This document shows, one piece after another, positions 6,377 to 12,848 of a stretch of 12,980 nt of DNA. This DNA comes from Campylobacteraceae bacterium. GTDB lineage: Bacteria; Campylobacterota; Campylobacteria; Campylobacterales; Sulfurovaceae. Below the pieces are notes generated by a model, which worked only from the letters and a program-made list of their open reading frames with translations, searched no databases and was not told where the DNA came from. A program made the position numbers and the translations under genes. How positions within the stretch are numbered: position 1 is the stretch's first letter; each line of letters opens with the position of its first letter. The stretch spans positions 1 to 12,980 of the forward strand of contig JALWNF010000166.1 in NCBI GenBank assembly GCA_026995985.1, in the 5' to 3' direction.

Positions 6377-7090
6377 TTGAAAAAAACTATTAGTTTGTTA
6401 TATATAGAAGATGATTTAGATATTAGAGAGATATATTTAGATTCAATTAAAGAGGAGGTAGATGTAGTATACTTTGCTTCAGATGGAGAAGAGGGGTATG
6501 AATCTTATTTGACCAATAAACCAGATATTATACTATTAGATATCAATATGCCAAAGCTAGATGGACTATCTTTAGCAAAAAAGATTAGAGAGAATGATGT
6601 TAATGTTAAAATTATTATCACTACAGCTTATAGTGAACAAGATAAGCTTCTTCAGGCTATAGAGTTATATCTAATCAAGTATATCTTAAAACCCATTGAC
6701 CCGACAACTCTAAAAGAGGCTATTCAAAAGGCAAAGAGGGAGATTGCTTTACAACAAGAAGAAGAGAAGTTAATCTATATGTTAGATGAAAAAACAGTAT
6801 GGGATTTTGAAGCAGAGAAGCTTTATAAAAATGGTGTTGAGGTTAAGTTAACTAAAAATGAGAGACGACTGCTAAAGCTACTATCTACAGATAAAGATAA
6901 AGTATTTACCTTTTTTGATATATTTAACCATATATCATATGACGATTTTGATAAAGAGTATGATGCTAATCAAGTTCGTGCATTGGTTAAGCTATTGCGT
7001 AAAAAGGTTCCTAGAGAATCAATTATTAATATCTATGGAGAGGGGTATCGTTTTAATCCTATTGAAAAAGATTTATTGACAATATCGTAA
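6377..7090 (+). CDS. OmpR/PhoB-type response regulator
   Basis: A 237-residue transcription factor. The N-terminal receiver (about 4-122) has the acidic pair E11-D12, the phosphoacceptor D55 in [10 protein letters not shown]82/T83 and K105-P106. The C-terminal part (about 135-230) is a winged-helix DNA-binding domain with [11 protein letters not shown], the recognition-helix region [13 protein letters not shown] and the terminal hairpin IYGEGYRF, as in OmpR/PhoB. The start is TTG with a GGGAG site 6 bases upstream. It is the only DNA-binding protein in the signalling block, so it is the probable end point of the phosphorelay formed with the hybrid kinase and the Hpt protein. It is divergent from the secreted helical protein gene. 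Its last 18 bases overlap, tail to tail, the end of the kinase gene. DNA targets are unknown; its two flanking promoter regions are the first places to look. Confidence 0.93.
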   Translation: MKKTISLLYIEDDLDIREIYLDSIKEEVDVVYFASDGEEGYESYLTNKPDIILLDINMPKLDGLSLAKKIRENDVNVKIIITTAYSEQDKLLQAIELYLIKYILKPIDPTTLKEAIQKAKREIALQQEEEKLIYMLDEKTVWDFEAEKLYKNGVEVKLTKNERRLLKLLSTDKDKVFTFFDIFNHISYDDFDKEYDANQVRALVKLLRKKVPRESIINIYGEGYRFNPIEKDLLTIS

Positions 7091-9001
7091 TAGTATCTTA
7101 TATAGCTGATTGACATCTATAGGTTTATTTAGATGGTCATTCATTCCTACTTTTATACTCATATCTATATCCTCTTTCATAGCAGAGGCTGTAATAGCTA
7201 TAATAGGTATATCTTTATCTACTTTTCTAATCTCTTGGGCAGCACCATATCCATCTAATACAGGCATCTGTATATCCATTAAAATTAAATTATAATGGTT
7301 GTTCTTATAGAGTTCAATTGCCTCTTCTCCATCTTCTGCAATATCAATCTCTATTTGAGAGTTCTCTAGTAGCCCTAAAATAATCTCTTGATTAATAAAG
7401 TTATCTTCAGCTACTAAGATACGTTTACCAACTAGGGCATTAATATCTTTTTCTAAAGGATTCTCCTCTTCAATAATAACTACAGATGGCTCTTTAGGTA
7501 GATTATCAGGAAGCTCTATTAGGTCAATTTCAAAGATAAAACTACTACCTTTACCAAATGTACTATCTACCCAAATTTTACCATTCATCATCTCTACAAG
7601 CTGTTTAGAGATGGTAAGCCCTAGACCTGTACCTCCATAGTTTCTAGTAGTAGTTCCATCAGCTTGAGTAAATGCTTGAAATATACTCTTTTGTTCTTCT
7701 TGAGTTAAACCTCTACCTGTATCTGTAACTTTAAATTGAAAACGATTCTTAGCTACTTTACTAACATGAAGAGATATACTTCCACTCTCTGTAAACTTGA
7801 CAGCGTTACTTAAGAGATTATTTAATATTTGTGATAGACGTAGACTGTCTCCATAGTAGAGAGTAGAGATATTTTTGTCGTAATATAAATTGAATGTTAA
7901 GTTTTTCTCCTCCATTTTGAACTGTAGTAGGTTTATAGAACTATCAATTACTTTATGTAGTTGAAACTCTATCTCTTCGAGCTCAAGTTTTCCTGCTTCT
8001 ATTTTTGATATATCTAAGATATTGTTAATGATACCAAGAAGTCTCTTTGCTGAATTATCAATCTTTTGAATAAAATCTCGTTGTGTTGCATCAAGGTTAG
8101 TTTGTAGTACAAGATAGGACATTCCTATAATACCATTCATAGGTGTTCGTATCTCATGACTCATATTAGCTAAAAATTCAGACTTTAATTTTGCAGCATC
8201 TTCAGCTTTTTGTTTTAACTCTTTTAGGTTATTATAGTCTTTTTCTAGTTTCTTTTGAAGTTGATTAAACCCTTCGACTAGCTCTCCAATTTCATCTTGA
8301 TACTCAACAATCATCTCTCTTGAGAAGTCTGGTTTGTGATGATTTAGATTATTTAGCATATATCGTACTTTATTAAAGCGTCTTTGGATATGTTTGTAGA
8401 GAAAAAAAGTCATACCTGACACAATTAAAAGACCAAGAAGAGATACCATAAGTGTAAATATAAAATAGTTTTTATTCCTTTCTGATAATCTATTTATAGT
8501 ATAGTGTAGCTCCCTTTCTGATGTATTTTTTAGTATTTCAAAAAAACTACTCTGCTCTTTTGTTAGTTTTTGAAAATATTTAATCTGTTCTCTATCTTCT
8601 GCTTTATTATTGATTAGGTCTTCTGTTGTGTTGTAGGCTATTTTAAAAAAAAAACTAAACTTCTCTTTAAGTTGATTTAGTCTTTTTAACTTTTTGCTAT
8701 CTTCTAATTTTATTAGTTTATCTAAGTTGTTTAAAATAACCCTTTTTTTTTCTATAGCAAGATGTAGGTAGTCAACCTCTCCCATTCTAGCTGCATCTTC
8801 AAAAATCTGTTGCATCTCTTCAAAGTGTTCATAGTTTTTATGATATAGAGATGCAATTTGTAGACGGTTATTGATAATATAATTAACAGAGTCAATAGTA
8901 CTTTTTGAAAATAGATAATTTATTATAATATGTATGATAAAAAAAGATAAGGCAATAAAAGAAATTCTCCTTATCCTATGTAAAATCTTGGTTTTTGACA
9001 T
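7073..9001 (-). CDS. Hybrid sensor histidine kinase with C-terminal receiver
   Basis: A 642-residue inner-membrane kinase. Transmembrane helices at about 14-31 and 179-202 enclose a helical periplasmic region (34-178) with no named sensor domain. Then come a HAMP domain (about 203-255, with the [13 protein letters not shown] motif at 236-248), a short coiled coil, the HisKA domain with phosphoacceptor H282 in [12 protein letters not shown], and the ATPase domain with N-box N395/N399, DTGRG (427-431) and GGTGLGL (456-462). A receiver (about 526-640) follows, with E532-D533, D576 in LMDIQMP, T604 and K626-P627. It has no Hpt domain of its own; a separate Hpt gene lies upstream on the same strand. 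The neighbouring periplasmic binding protein could deliver the signal, as in TorT/TorS. T10 and A9 runs sit in the sensor-coding part. The ribosome binding site is weak (AAAGA). Confidence 0.94.
   Translation of the reverse strand: MSKTKILHRIRRISFIALSFFIIHIIINYLFSKSTIDSVNYIINNRLQIASLYHKNYEHFEEMQQIFEDAARMGEVDYLHLAIEKKRVILNNLDKLIKLEDSKKLKRLNQLKEKFSFFFKIAYNTTEDLINNKAEDREQIKYFQKLTKEQSSFFEILKNTSERELHYTINRLSERNKNYFIFTLMVSLLGLLIVSGMTFFLYKHIQRRFNKVRYMLNNLNHHKPDFSREMIVEYQDEIGELVEGFNQLQKKLEKDYNNLKELKQKAEDAAKLKSEFLANMSHEIRTPMNGIIGMSYLVLQTNLDATQRDFIQKIDNSAKRLLGIINNILDISKIEAGKLELEEIEFQLHKVIDSSINLLQFKMEEKNLTFNLYYDKNISTLYYGDSLRLSQILNNLLSNAVKFTESGSISLHVSKVAKNRFQFKVTDTGRGLTQEEQKSIFQAFTQADGTTTRNYGGTGLGLTISKQLVEMMNGKIWVDSTFGKGSSFIFEIDLIELPDNLPKEPSVVIIEEENPLEKDINALVGKRILVAEDNFINQEIILGLLENSQIEIDIAEDGEEAIELYKNNHYNLILMDIQMPVLDGYGAAQEIRKVDKDIPIIAITASAMKEDIDMSIKVGMNDHLNKPIDVNQLYKILLRYCQ
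8645..8654 (-). repeat. T10 homopolymer inside the kinase sensor region
   Basis: Ten T on the coding strand (codons S116-F119). A one-base slip would end the protein before the second transmembrane helix and remove the kinase domains. It is a possible phase-variation or transcriptional-slippage site. Confidence 0.55.
8743..8751 (-). repeat. A9 homopolymer followed by GGG inside the kinase sensor region
   Basis: Nine A on the coding strand cover codons E84-R87 and run into GGG. A-runs of this length favour RNA polymerase slippage. The T10 run lies about 90 bases further along the gene. Confidence 0.5.
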
Positions 9002-9011
9002 TCTTTAACTT

Positions 9012-9036
9012 TTAAAATAATTTTCAATTATTTTAA
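9012..9036. promoter_or_regulatory. 25-bp palindrome just upstream of the kinase start
   Basis: TTAAAATAATT (9012-9022) and AATTATTTTAA (9026-9036) are exact reverse complements around three bases, ending 10 bases before the kinase ATG. It could be an operator or a weak RNA hairpin next to the ribosome binding site. It is all A/T, so chance is a real alternative. Confidence 0.35.
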
Positions 9037-9064
9037 TAGTTATTTTTAATCTCATATTCATTCA

Positions 9065-9099
9065 TAGCAAGAATCAAAAATAAATCACTTATCTTGCTA
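9065..9099 (-). terminator. Hairpin between the binding-protein and kinase genes
   Basis: TAGCAAGA (9065-9072) and TCTTGCTA (9092-9099) are exact reverse complements with a 19-base loop, 13 bases after the stop of the binding-protein gene. No T-run follows on the minus strand. It may attenuate read-through or protect an mRNA end, setting different levels of binding protein and kinase. Confidence 0.3.
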
Positions 9100-9111
9100 C
9101 TTAATGAAACA

Positions 9112-9501
9112 CTATCTAATAGTTAAGAGTATACGACCTGTTTTTGGGTTCCTATCATAAGCAATAATATGAGAACCTCTTTCTATAGCCCTTTTTATAG
9201 CTTCTCTAGAGAGCTTTTTAGGAGGTTGTGCAGAACCTTTATATATCTGTTTTATCCAGTATGCATGTAGTTGACTTGGTGTTTTTTTAACAATTTTTTT
9301 ATAAAACTCTTCAAAAAGTTTTTTATTTTTACTATCAATAGGAATTAATTTTATTCCATTTATTTTATCTGTTTTACCTAAATAGAGATTAGCTAAATCT
9401 CTATTTGAAACTTTTGTTAGCTTATTGTTGTGTGATATAAATACAGATATTTCGCTAAATGCAAAATTAGTAAAGATAATTGTTAGTAGTAATAATTTCA
9501 T
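9112..9501 (-). CDS. Small secreted PstS-like substrate-binding protein
   Basis: 129 residues with a Sec signal peptide (about 1-16, probable cleavage AFS-E). The mature protein follows the pattern of the short phosphate-ABC-transporter-like binding proteins: NRDLANLYLGK (38-48), NGIKLIPID, FEEFYKKIV, HAYWIKQIYKG, QPPKK, and a closing GSHIIAYDRNP in place of the family's GAIGY. At about 113 mature residues it is less than half of a full PstS and can form only one lobe, so high-affinity transport is unlikely. No permease or ATPase genes are nearby. It sits between the Hpt and kinase genes on the same strand, which points to a sensory role, presenting a ligand to the kinase. The ligand is unknown and phosphate should not be assumed. 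The AAGGGA site lies within an inverted repeat that could hide it. Confidence 0.8.
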   Translation of the reverse strand: MKLLLLTIIFTNFAFSEISVFISHNNKLTKVSNRDLANLYLGKTDKINGIKLIPIDSKNKKLFEEFYKKIVKKTPSQLHAYWIKQIYKGSAQPPKKLSREAIKRAIERGSHIIAYDRNPKTGRILLTIR

Positions 9502-9502
9502 T

Positions 9503-9532
9503 TCTATCCCTTATTTAAATTATAGGGATAGA
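9503..9532 (-). promoter_or_regulatory. Inverted repeat covering the binding-protein ribosome binding site
   Basis: TCTATCCCT (9503-9511) and AGGGATAGA (9524-9532) are exact reverse complements with a 12-base AT loop. In the mRNA the 3' arm contains the AAGGGA ribosome binding site 5 bases before the ATG at 9501, so a hairpin would mask it. A TATACT -10-like box (9532-9537) abuts the repeat, so it could instead be a DNA operator. Confidence 0.5.
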
Positions 9533-9587
9533 GTATATATCTTAAAAACTTAATTAAAATTTAAAATTAAATACTAAATATAAAAAA

Positions 9588-9923
9588 TTACTTTATTTTA
9601 ACTATCTCTTTAATTACTTTTAATAGGTCTTGTTGAAACTTATTTGCAAGTATTGAGTTGAATGATACCTCTAACTCTGCTAACTCTTCAGAGAGAGTAG
9701 TCATACCTAAAGTAGCTGTAATTCCTTTTAGTGAATGAATAGTCCTTTTTCTATCTTTAACTTCATTTAAGTCTATATGTTGATATCTTTTTACAAAGTT
9801 GTTAAGAACTTTGAAGTATAAAGATTTTTTATTGTTACAATATTTGAGTCCTATATTTGTATCAATATATGGGGTATCGGGGAGTTTTATATCTATCTCT
9901 TGTTGTCTATTTTGTACTGTCAT
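9588..9923 (-). CDS. Stand-alone Hpt (histidine phosphotransfer) protein
   Basis: A 111-residue cytoplasmic protein. The Hpt signature TIHSLKGITATLG (61-73) has the phosphoacceptor H63 followed by S-L-K-G, within a predicted helical bundle (about 33-110). The N-terminal 20 or so residues look unstructured. It would carry phosphate from the kinase receiver (D576) to the response regulator (D55), filling the gap left by a hybrid kinase without its own Hpt domain. The start has AAGGA 6 bases upstream. It is the first of three minus-strand genes (hpt, binding protein, kinase) with gaps of 86 and 110 bases, so it may be cotranscribed or partly separately controlled. It is divergent from the TlpA-like gene. 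Confidence 0.9.
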   Translation of the reverse strand: MTVQNRQQEIDIKLPDTPYIDTNIGLKYCNNKKSLYFKVLNNFVKRYQHIDLNEVKDRKRTIHSLKGITATLGMTTLSEELAELEVSFNSILANKFQQDLLKVIKEIVKIK

Positions 9924-10063
9924 TTTTTTCCTTTTGTTAAAGTATATAGTTCAAATAGGTACTAAAAGTGAAAAAATAGTAAATTTAACAATATTTTTAT
10001 AAAGATGTTTTAAATCATTATTTTGTTATCCTACCATTGTTTATATAGAGGAGAAACAAAAAA

Positions 10064-10651
10064 ATGAGTAAAAAATGGATTTTTATAACTATATTATTAA
10101 CTATTTTGGTAACTATACTCTTTTTAAATAAAAATAAAATTGTATCAAATGTTAAGGGAAAAGAGCATAAAGAGATTGTAAAGAAAGTAAATAAATATAG
10201 CAATGCAGATTATATCTTCAAGACAATAGATGGTACAGAGTTAAAAATAGATGTTGAAGATGGAGCTTTCCATATAAAAGGCTTAGAAGATAAAACACTC
10301 TTTTTAAAGATTTTTGGGTGGGATTGTCAATATTGTCAAAAAGAGATACCTCAGTTGATTAAGTTAAAAAAAGAGCTTGGAGAATCTTTTGAGGTCATTG
10401 CAATTGAAGCACAAGAACATACTTTAGAGGAGACAAAAGAGGCTATTAAGAGGTATGGTATTAACTACTATATTGTTCCAGGAGATAAACATAAAGATTT
10501 TTATCGTTATTTACAAGATAAGTATGGTTGGACAGGTATAATTCCATTAACTATAGTTATTGCTAAAGGGGGTAAAGTTTTGGCTTTTGAGTTGGGTGAA
10601 AAGTCCTACTCTCTATCTGAACTTATGAAAGCAGCTCTTTTAAGGAACTAG
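10064..10651 (+). CDS. TlpA-like membrane-anchored thiol-disulfide oxidoreductase
   Basis: A 195-residue thioredoxin-fold protein. A single N-terminal hydrophobic segment (about 5-21) with basic residues before it should anchor it in the inner membrane with the catalytic domain in the periplasm. The active site is C88-Q-Y-C91 in FGWDCQYCQKEIP, matching the TlpA/ResA pattern WCxxCxxEIP, and the cis-proline is P161 in GIIPLTIV. CQYC is not the usual CPPC or CEPC, so its redox potential may differ. The start is supported by AGGAG 10 bases upstream. A rhodanese-like gene begins 3 bases after its stop, so the two are cotranscribed and probably work together on periplasmic thiols or sulfur carriers. 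Cytochrome c maturation is another role for such proteins, but no such genes are nearby. Confidence 0.87.
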   Translation: MSKKWIFITILLTILVTILFLNKNKIVSNVKGKEHKEIVKKVNKYSNADYIFKTIDGTELKIDVEDGAFHIKGLEDKTLFLKIFGWDCQYCQKEIPQLIKLKKELGESFEVIAIEAQEHTLEETKEAIKRYGINYYIVPGDKHKDFYRYLQDKYGWTGIIPLTIVIAKGGKVLAFELGEKSYSLSELMKAALLRN

Positions 10652-10654
10652 ATT

Positions 10655-11383
10655 ATGATAAAAATAGTAACTACTATAACATCAATAACTTGTTTATTGA
10701 TAGCTGATATAGGTTGCAATATTTTAACCGATAAAAAACAGGGTTGTCAAGAGAAGAGCATTATAAATAAAACTTGTCCTAATAGTAATCTTTTAATCCA
10801 AAATGAAATAGACTCTTTTAGTGGTAGCTCTTTAAATAAATCTAAAAAAAAGATAGAGCATAAGAGAATTAATATAACAAAAAGATTACTATTTGTTGAT
10901 ACTCAACATTTAGATTATAATATAACTATTGAACGAATATCTACACCTAATGCTCCATCTTGTCCTCCATTTTGTATAGAACCTATTAAAATAGATAAAA
11001 TTAAGACAGTTGGAGAGCTAGAGGTTTTAAGTTTTATACAAGAGGTTACAAAAAATAGAGATGGTTTACTTATTGATGTTAGAAAAAATTCAAAATATAG
11101 GGAGGAGACTATTCCTAGTGCAATAAACCTTCCCTATGAGATGTTGACAAACTCAAGTCCATATCAAAAAGAGGTATTAAAGACTTTAGGAGCTAGAAAA
11201 ATTAAAAGAGGTTGGCTTTTTAAAAATCCACAAAGACTTTTAATTTTTGGAGCTAGTTCATTCTCGCCAGAAGCCTCTAAAGCAGTTAAACAGTTATTAA
11301 AATTAGGATACCCTTCTAATAAGATACTCTACTATAGAGGAGGTATATTAAGTTGGAAAGCAGCAGGGTTAACTCTTATCTAG
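10655..11383 (+). CDS. Secreted rhodanese-like protein lacking the catalytic cysteine
   Basis: 242 residues. The hydrophobic N-terminus (about 4-20) is a probable signal peptide or anchor; no good lipobox precedes C21. Residues 21-110 are unusual, with cysteines at 21, 31, 41, 103 and 107, the last two in CPPFCIEP, a motif I recall in front of rhodanese domains of sulfur-oxidising Campylobacterota. The rhodanese domain follows (about 115-242): LLIDVR (138-143), ETIPSAINLPYEML, and the closing YYRGGILSWKAAGL. The active-site loop, expected to read like CxxGxxS, is here LIFGASSFSPEA with no cysteine, and the domain has no cysteine at all. It is therefore probably catalytically dead or a binding module. 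It follows the TlpA-like gene by 3 bases, with AAGGAA upstream. Its stop is 10 bases from the convergent iron-sulfur gene. Confidence 0.85.
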   Translation: MIKIVTTITSITCLLIADIGCNILTDKKQGCQEKSIINKTCPNSNLLIQNEIDSFSGSSLNKSKKKIEHKRINITKRLLFVDTQHLDYNITIERISTPNAPSCPPFCIEPIKIDKIKTVGELEVLSFIQEVTKNRDGLLIDVRKNSKYREETIPSAINLPYEMLTNSSPYQKEVLKTLGARKIKRGWLFKNPQRLLIFGASSFSPEASKAVKQLLKLGYPSNKILYYRGGILSWKAAGLTLI

Positions 11384-11393
11384 TTGATATTTT

Positions 11394-12692
11394 TTATTTT
11401 TTTAAAGCCTCGGCAATTAATTCTAGTGGATTCTTAAAAATAGTCTCAACCTCTGCACTGTTCATAGCTTCACTTAACTGAACACGACAAGCAGAACACT
11501 CAGCACTTACATAGTTGGCTTTTGTCTCTTTTATCATTTCTGCTTTTGGTTTCCCTGCTAACTCAGCAAAATGGAACTTTTCAGTCTGCATAGTTACACC
11601 ACCAAAACCACAACAACGGTTAGGGTCGCTCATCTCTACCATTTGGTAGTTAGGAGCTAAAAGATTTCTTGGCTCTTTGTAGATACCTTGTACCTTTCTT
11701 GCATGACATGGGTCATGGTAGGTTACACTTTTATTAGTAAAGCCTTTTGTTTTTAGAAGCTCTTGTAGCTCTGTATGGTTATCTAACCACTCTGTTGCCA
11801 TGTAAATCTTTTGGGCTACCTTTTTAGCTCTAGCCTCCCACTCTGGCATATTGTGATTTTTAAAAAACACCTGCCAATCATGCTTAACCATAGCCGAACA
11901 TGTAGCCTCTGGAATAAGCATAGCGTCACACTCCTCCATAAAGCTCTCAAAGTACTCAATATTGGCTTTTGTCATACGCTCTACAGAGTCAACAGCACCT
12001 GTAAAGTAAGCAGGTGCACCACAACATAATTGCTCTTTTGGAATAAATATATCAATGTTTAGCTCTTTTAAAATCTCTACTAGACTCTCACCAATACCTA
12101 AGTAGTTGTAGTTTGCAAGACAACCAATAAAGAGTGCTACACGCATATTTCTCTTCTCTTGGTTTGGAGCTAAAATCTCCTCTGGGTGTGAGTTTAAAAA
12201 GGAGACCTTTGAGATAGATGGAAGAAGTCGTCCTTTTTTTACCATTGGCATACTAAATCTAGCTCTTAATCCTCTTCCTTTCTCATCTTCAGCTAAGGCA
12301 CATGTCTTAAACATAAAGCCAAACTTCATTACAAAGTCCATCACTTTACGATGTTCTAGTAGATAAAATATAACCTTTTTAAACCATGCAATACCAAACT
12401 TCTCAGCAATATCAGCTCGAACCTCCTCTATGACCATGTCTGTAGGCAAGGAGTTAGGACAGACCTCTGTACATGCAGTACACAAAAAACAGCTCTCAAA
12501 AATATCTTTGGCTGTTTTGTCAAGCTCTAAGTTTCCTTGTTGGTATTGTCCAAGTAGGTCTATAAAGCCTCTTGGAGAGGTTACTTCGTCTGCATTGACT
12601 TGGTGAATGGTACAGACAGGTATACACTTTCCACACTTGACACACTCATCTGATGTTGCTTGAAAATTAAAAATATCTTCTACTTTTTTCAT
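11394..12692 (-). CDS. GlcF-type iron-sulfur oxidoreductase subunit
   Basis: 432 residues, cytoplasmic, of the family that includes the glycolate oxidase iron-sulfur subunit GlcF and related lactate/heterodisulfide reductase subunits. Two [4Fe-4S] sites come first: C17-C20-C23-C27 (CVKCGKCIPVC) and C68-C71-C74-C78 (CFLCTACTEVCP). Two CCG domains follow: C191, CCG at 223-225 and C265; then C329 (DPCH), CCG at 360-362, and C399/C402. It passes electrons from a partner flavoprotein (GlcD-like), which is not in the window, so the substrate cannot be fixed. The start is the ATG at 12692. A longer frame back to 12779 would translate half of the adjacent inverted repeat and has no family match. It lies downstream of argF on the same strand, separated by 140 bases holding a promoter and the repeat. 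Confidence 0.9.
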   Translation of the reverse strand: MKKVEDIFNFQATSDECVKCGKCIPVCTIHQVNADEVTSPRGFIDLLGQYQQGNLELDKTAKDIFESCFLCTACTEVCPNSLPTDMVIEEVRADIAEKFGIAWFKKVIFYLLEHRKVMDFVMKFGFMFKTCALAEDEKGRGLRARFSMPMVKKGRLLPSISKVSFLNSHPEEILAPNQEKRNMRVALFIGCLANYNYLGIGESLVEILKELNIDIFIPKEQLCCGAPAYFTGAVDSVERMTKANIEYFESFMEECDAMLIPEATCSAMVKHDWQVFFKNHNMPEWEARAKKVAQKIYMATEWLDNHTELQELLKTKGFTNKSVTYHDPCHARKVQGIYKEPRNLLAPNYQMVEMSDPNRCCGFGGVTMQTEKFHFAELAGKPKAEMIKETKANYVSAECSACRVQLSEAMNSAEVETIFKNPLELIAEALKK

Positions 12693-12742
12693 GAATTTCT
12701 TTTTATTTTGATTTTTGGTATTTTTATTGGCATGATAGACAG

Positions 12743-12812
12743 GGGCAGACACGGAGGTCGCCCCTACACATTGAAACATAAATACCTATAGGGGCGACCT
12801 CTGTATCTGCCC
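12743..12812. repeat. GC-rich inverted repeat (24-bp arms) between argF and the iron-sulfur gene
   Basis: Arms 12743-12766 and 12789-12812 are reverse complements except at two positions (one C/A mismatch and one G-U pair in RNA), with a 22-base AT-rich loop. The core of each arm reads AGGGGCGACCTC followed by TCTGCCC. The arms are far richer in GC than the surrounding DNA, suggesting an inserted or dispersed repeat element. It starts 20 bases after the argF stop but lacks a T-run, so it is not a classic terminator. It would form the 5' hairpin of the iron-sulfur transcript if the promoter at 12818 is used. Confidence 0.8.
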
Positions 12813-12817
12813 ACATC

Positions 12818-12848
12818 AGTATACCAAATATTTTAAAATCTATGTCTA
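12818..12848 (-). promoter_or_regulatory. Candidate promoter of the iron-sulfur gene
   Basis: Minus-strand TGGTATACT (12818-12826) is an extended -10. TAGACA (12843-12848, 5 of 6 to TTGACA) lies 19 bases upstream, inside the end of argF. The start would be near 12811, leaving a leader of about 120 bases that begins with the inverted repeat. The same 12-mer, TTTGGTATACTG, occurs before the membrane-protein gene at 2827-2838. Confidence 0.45.

Noticed and set aside
7110..7295. Plus-strand reading frame opposite the end of the kinase gene
   Set aside because: It is antisense to the conserved receiver domain, which explains the sequence constraint; no ribosome binding site.
11384..11400. T-rich junction between the rhodanese and iron-sulfur genes as a bidirectional terminator
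   Set aside because: T-runs are present but no stem of useful length flanks them.
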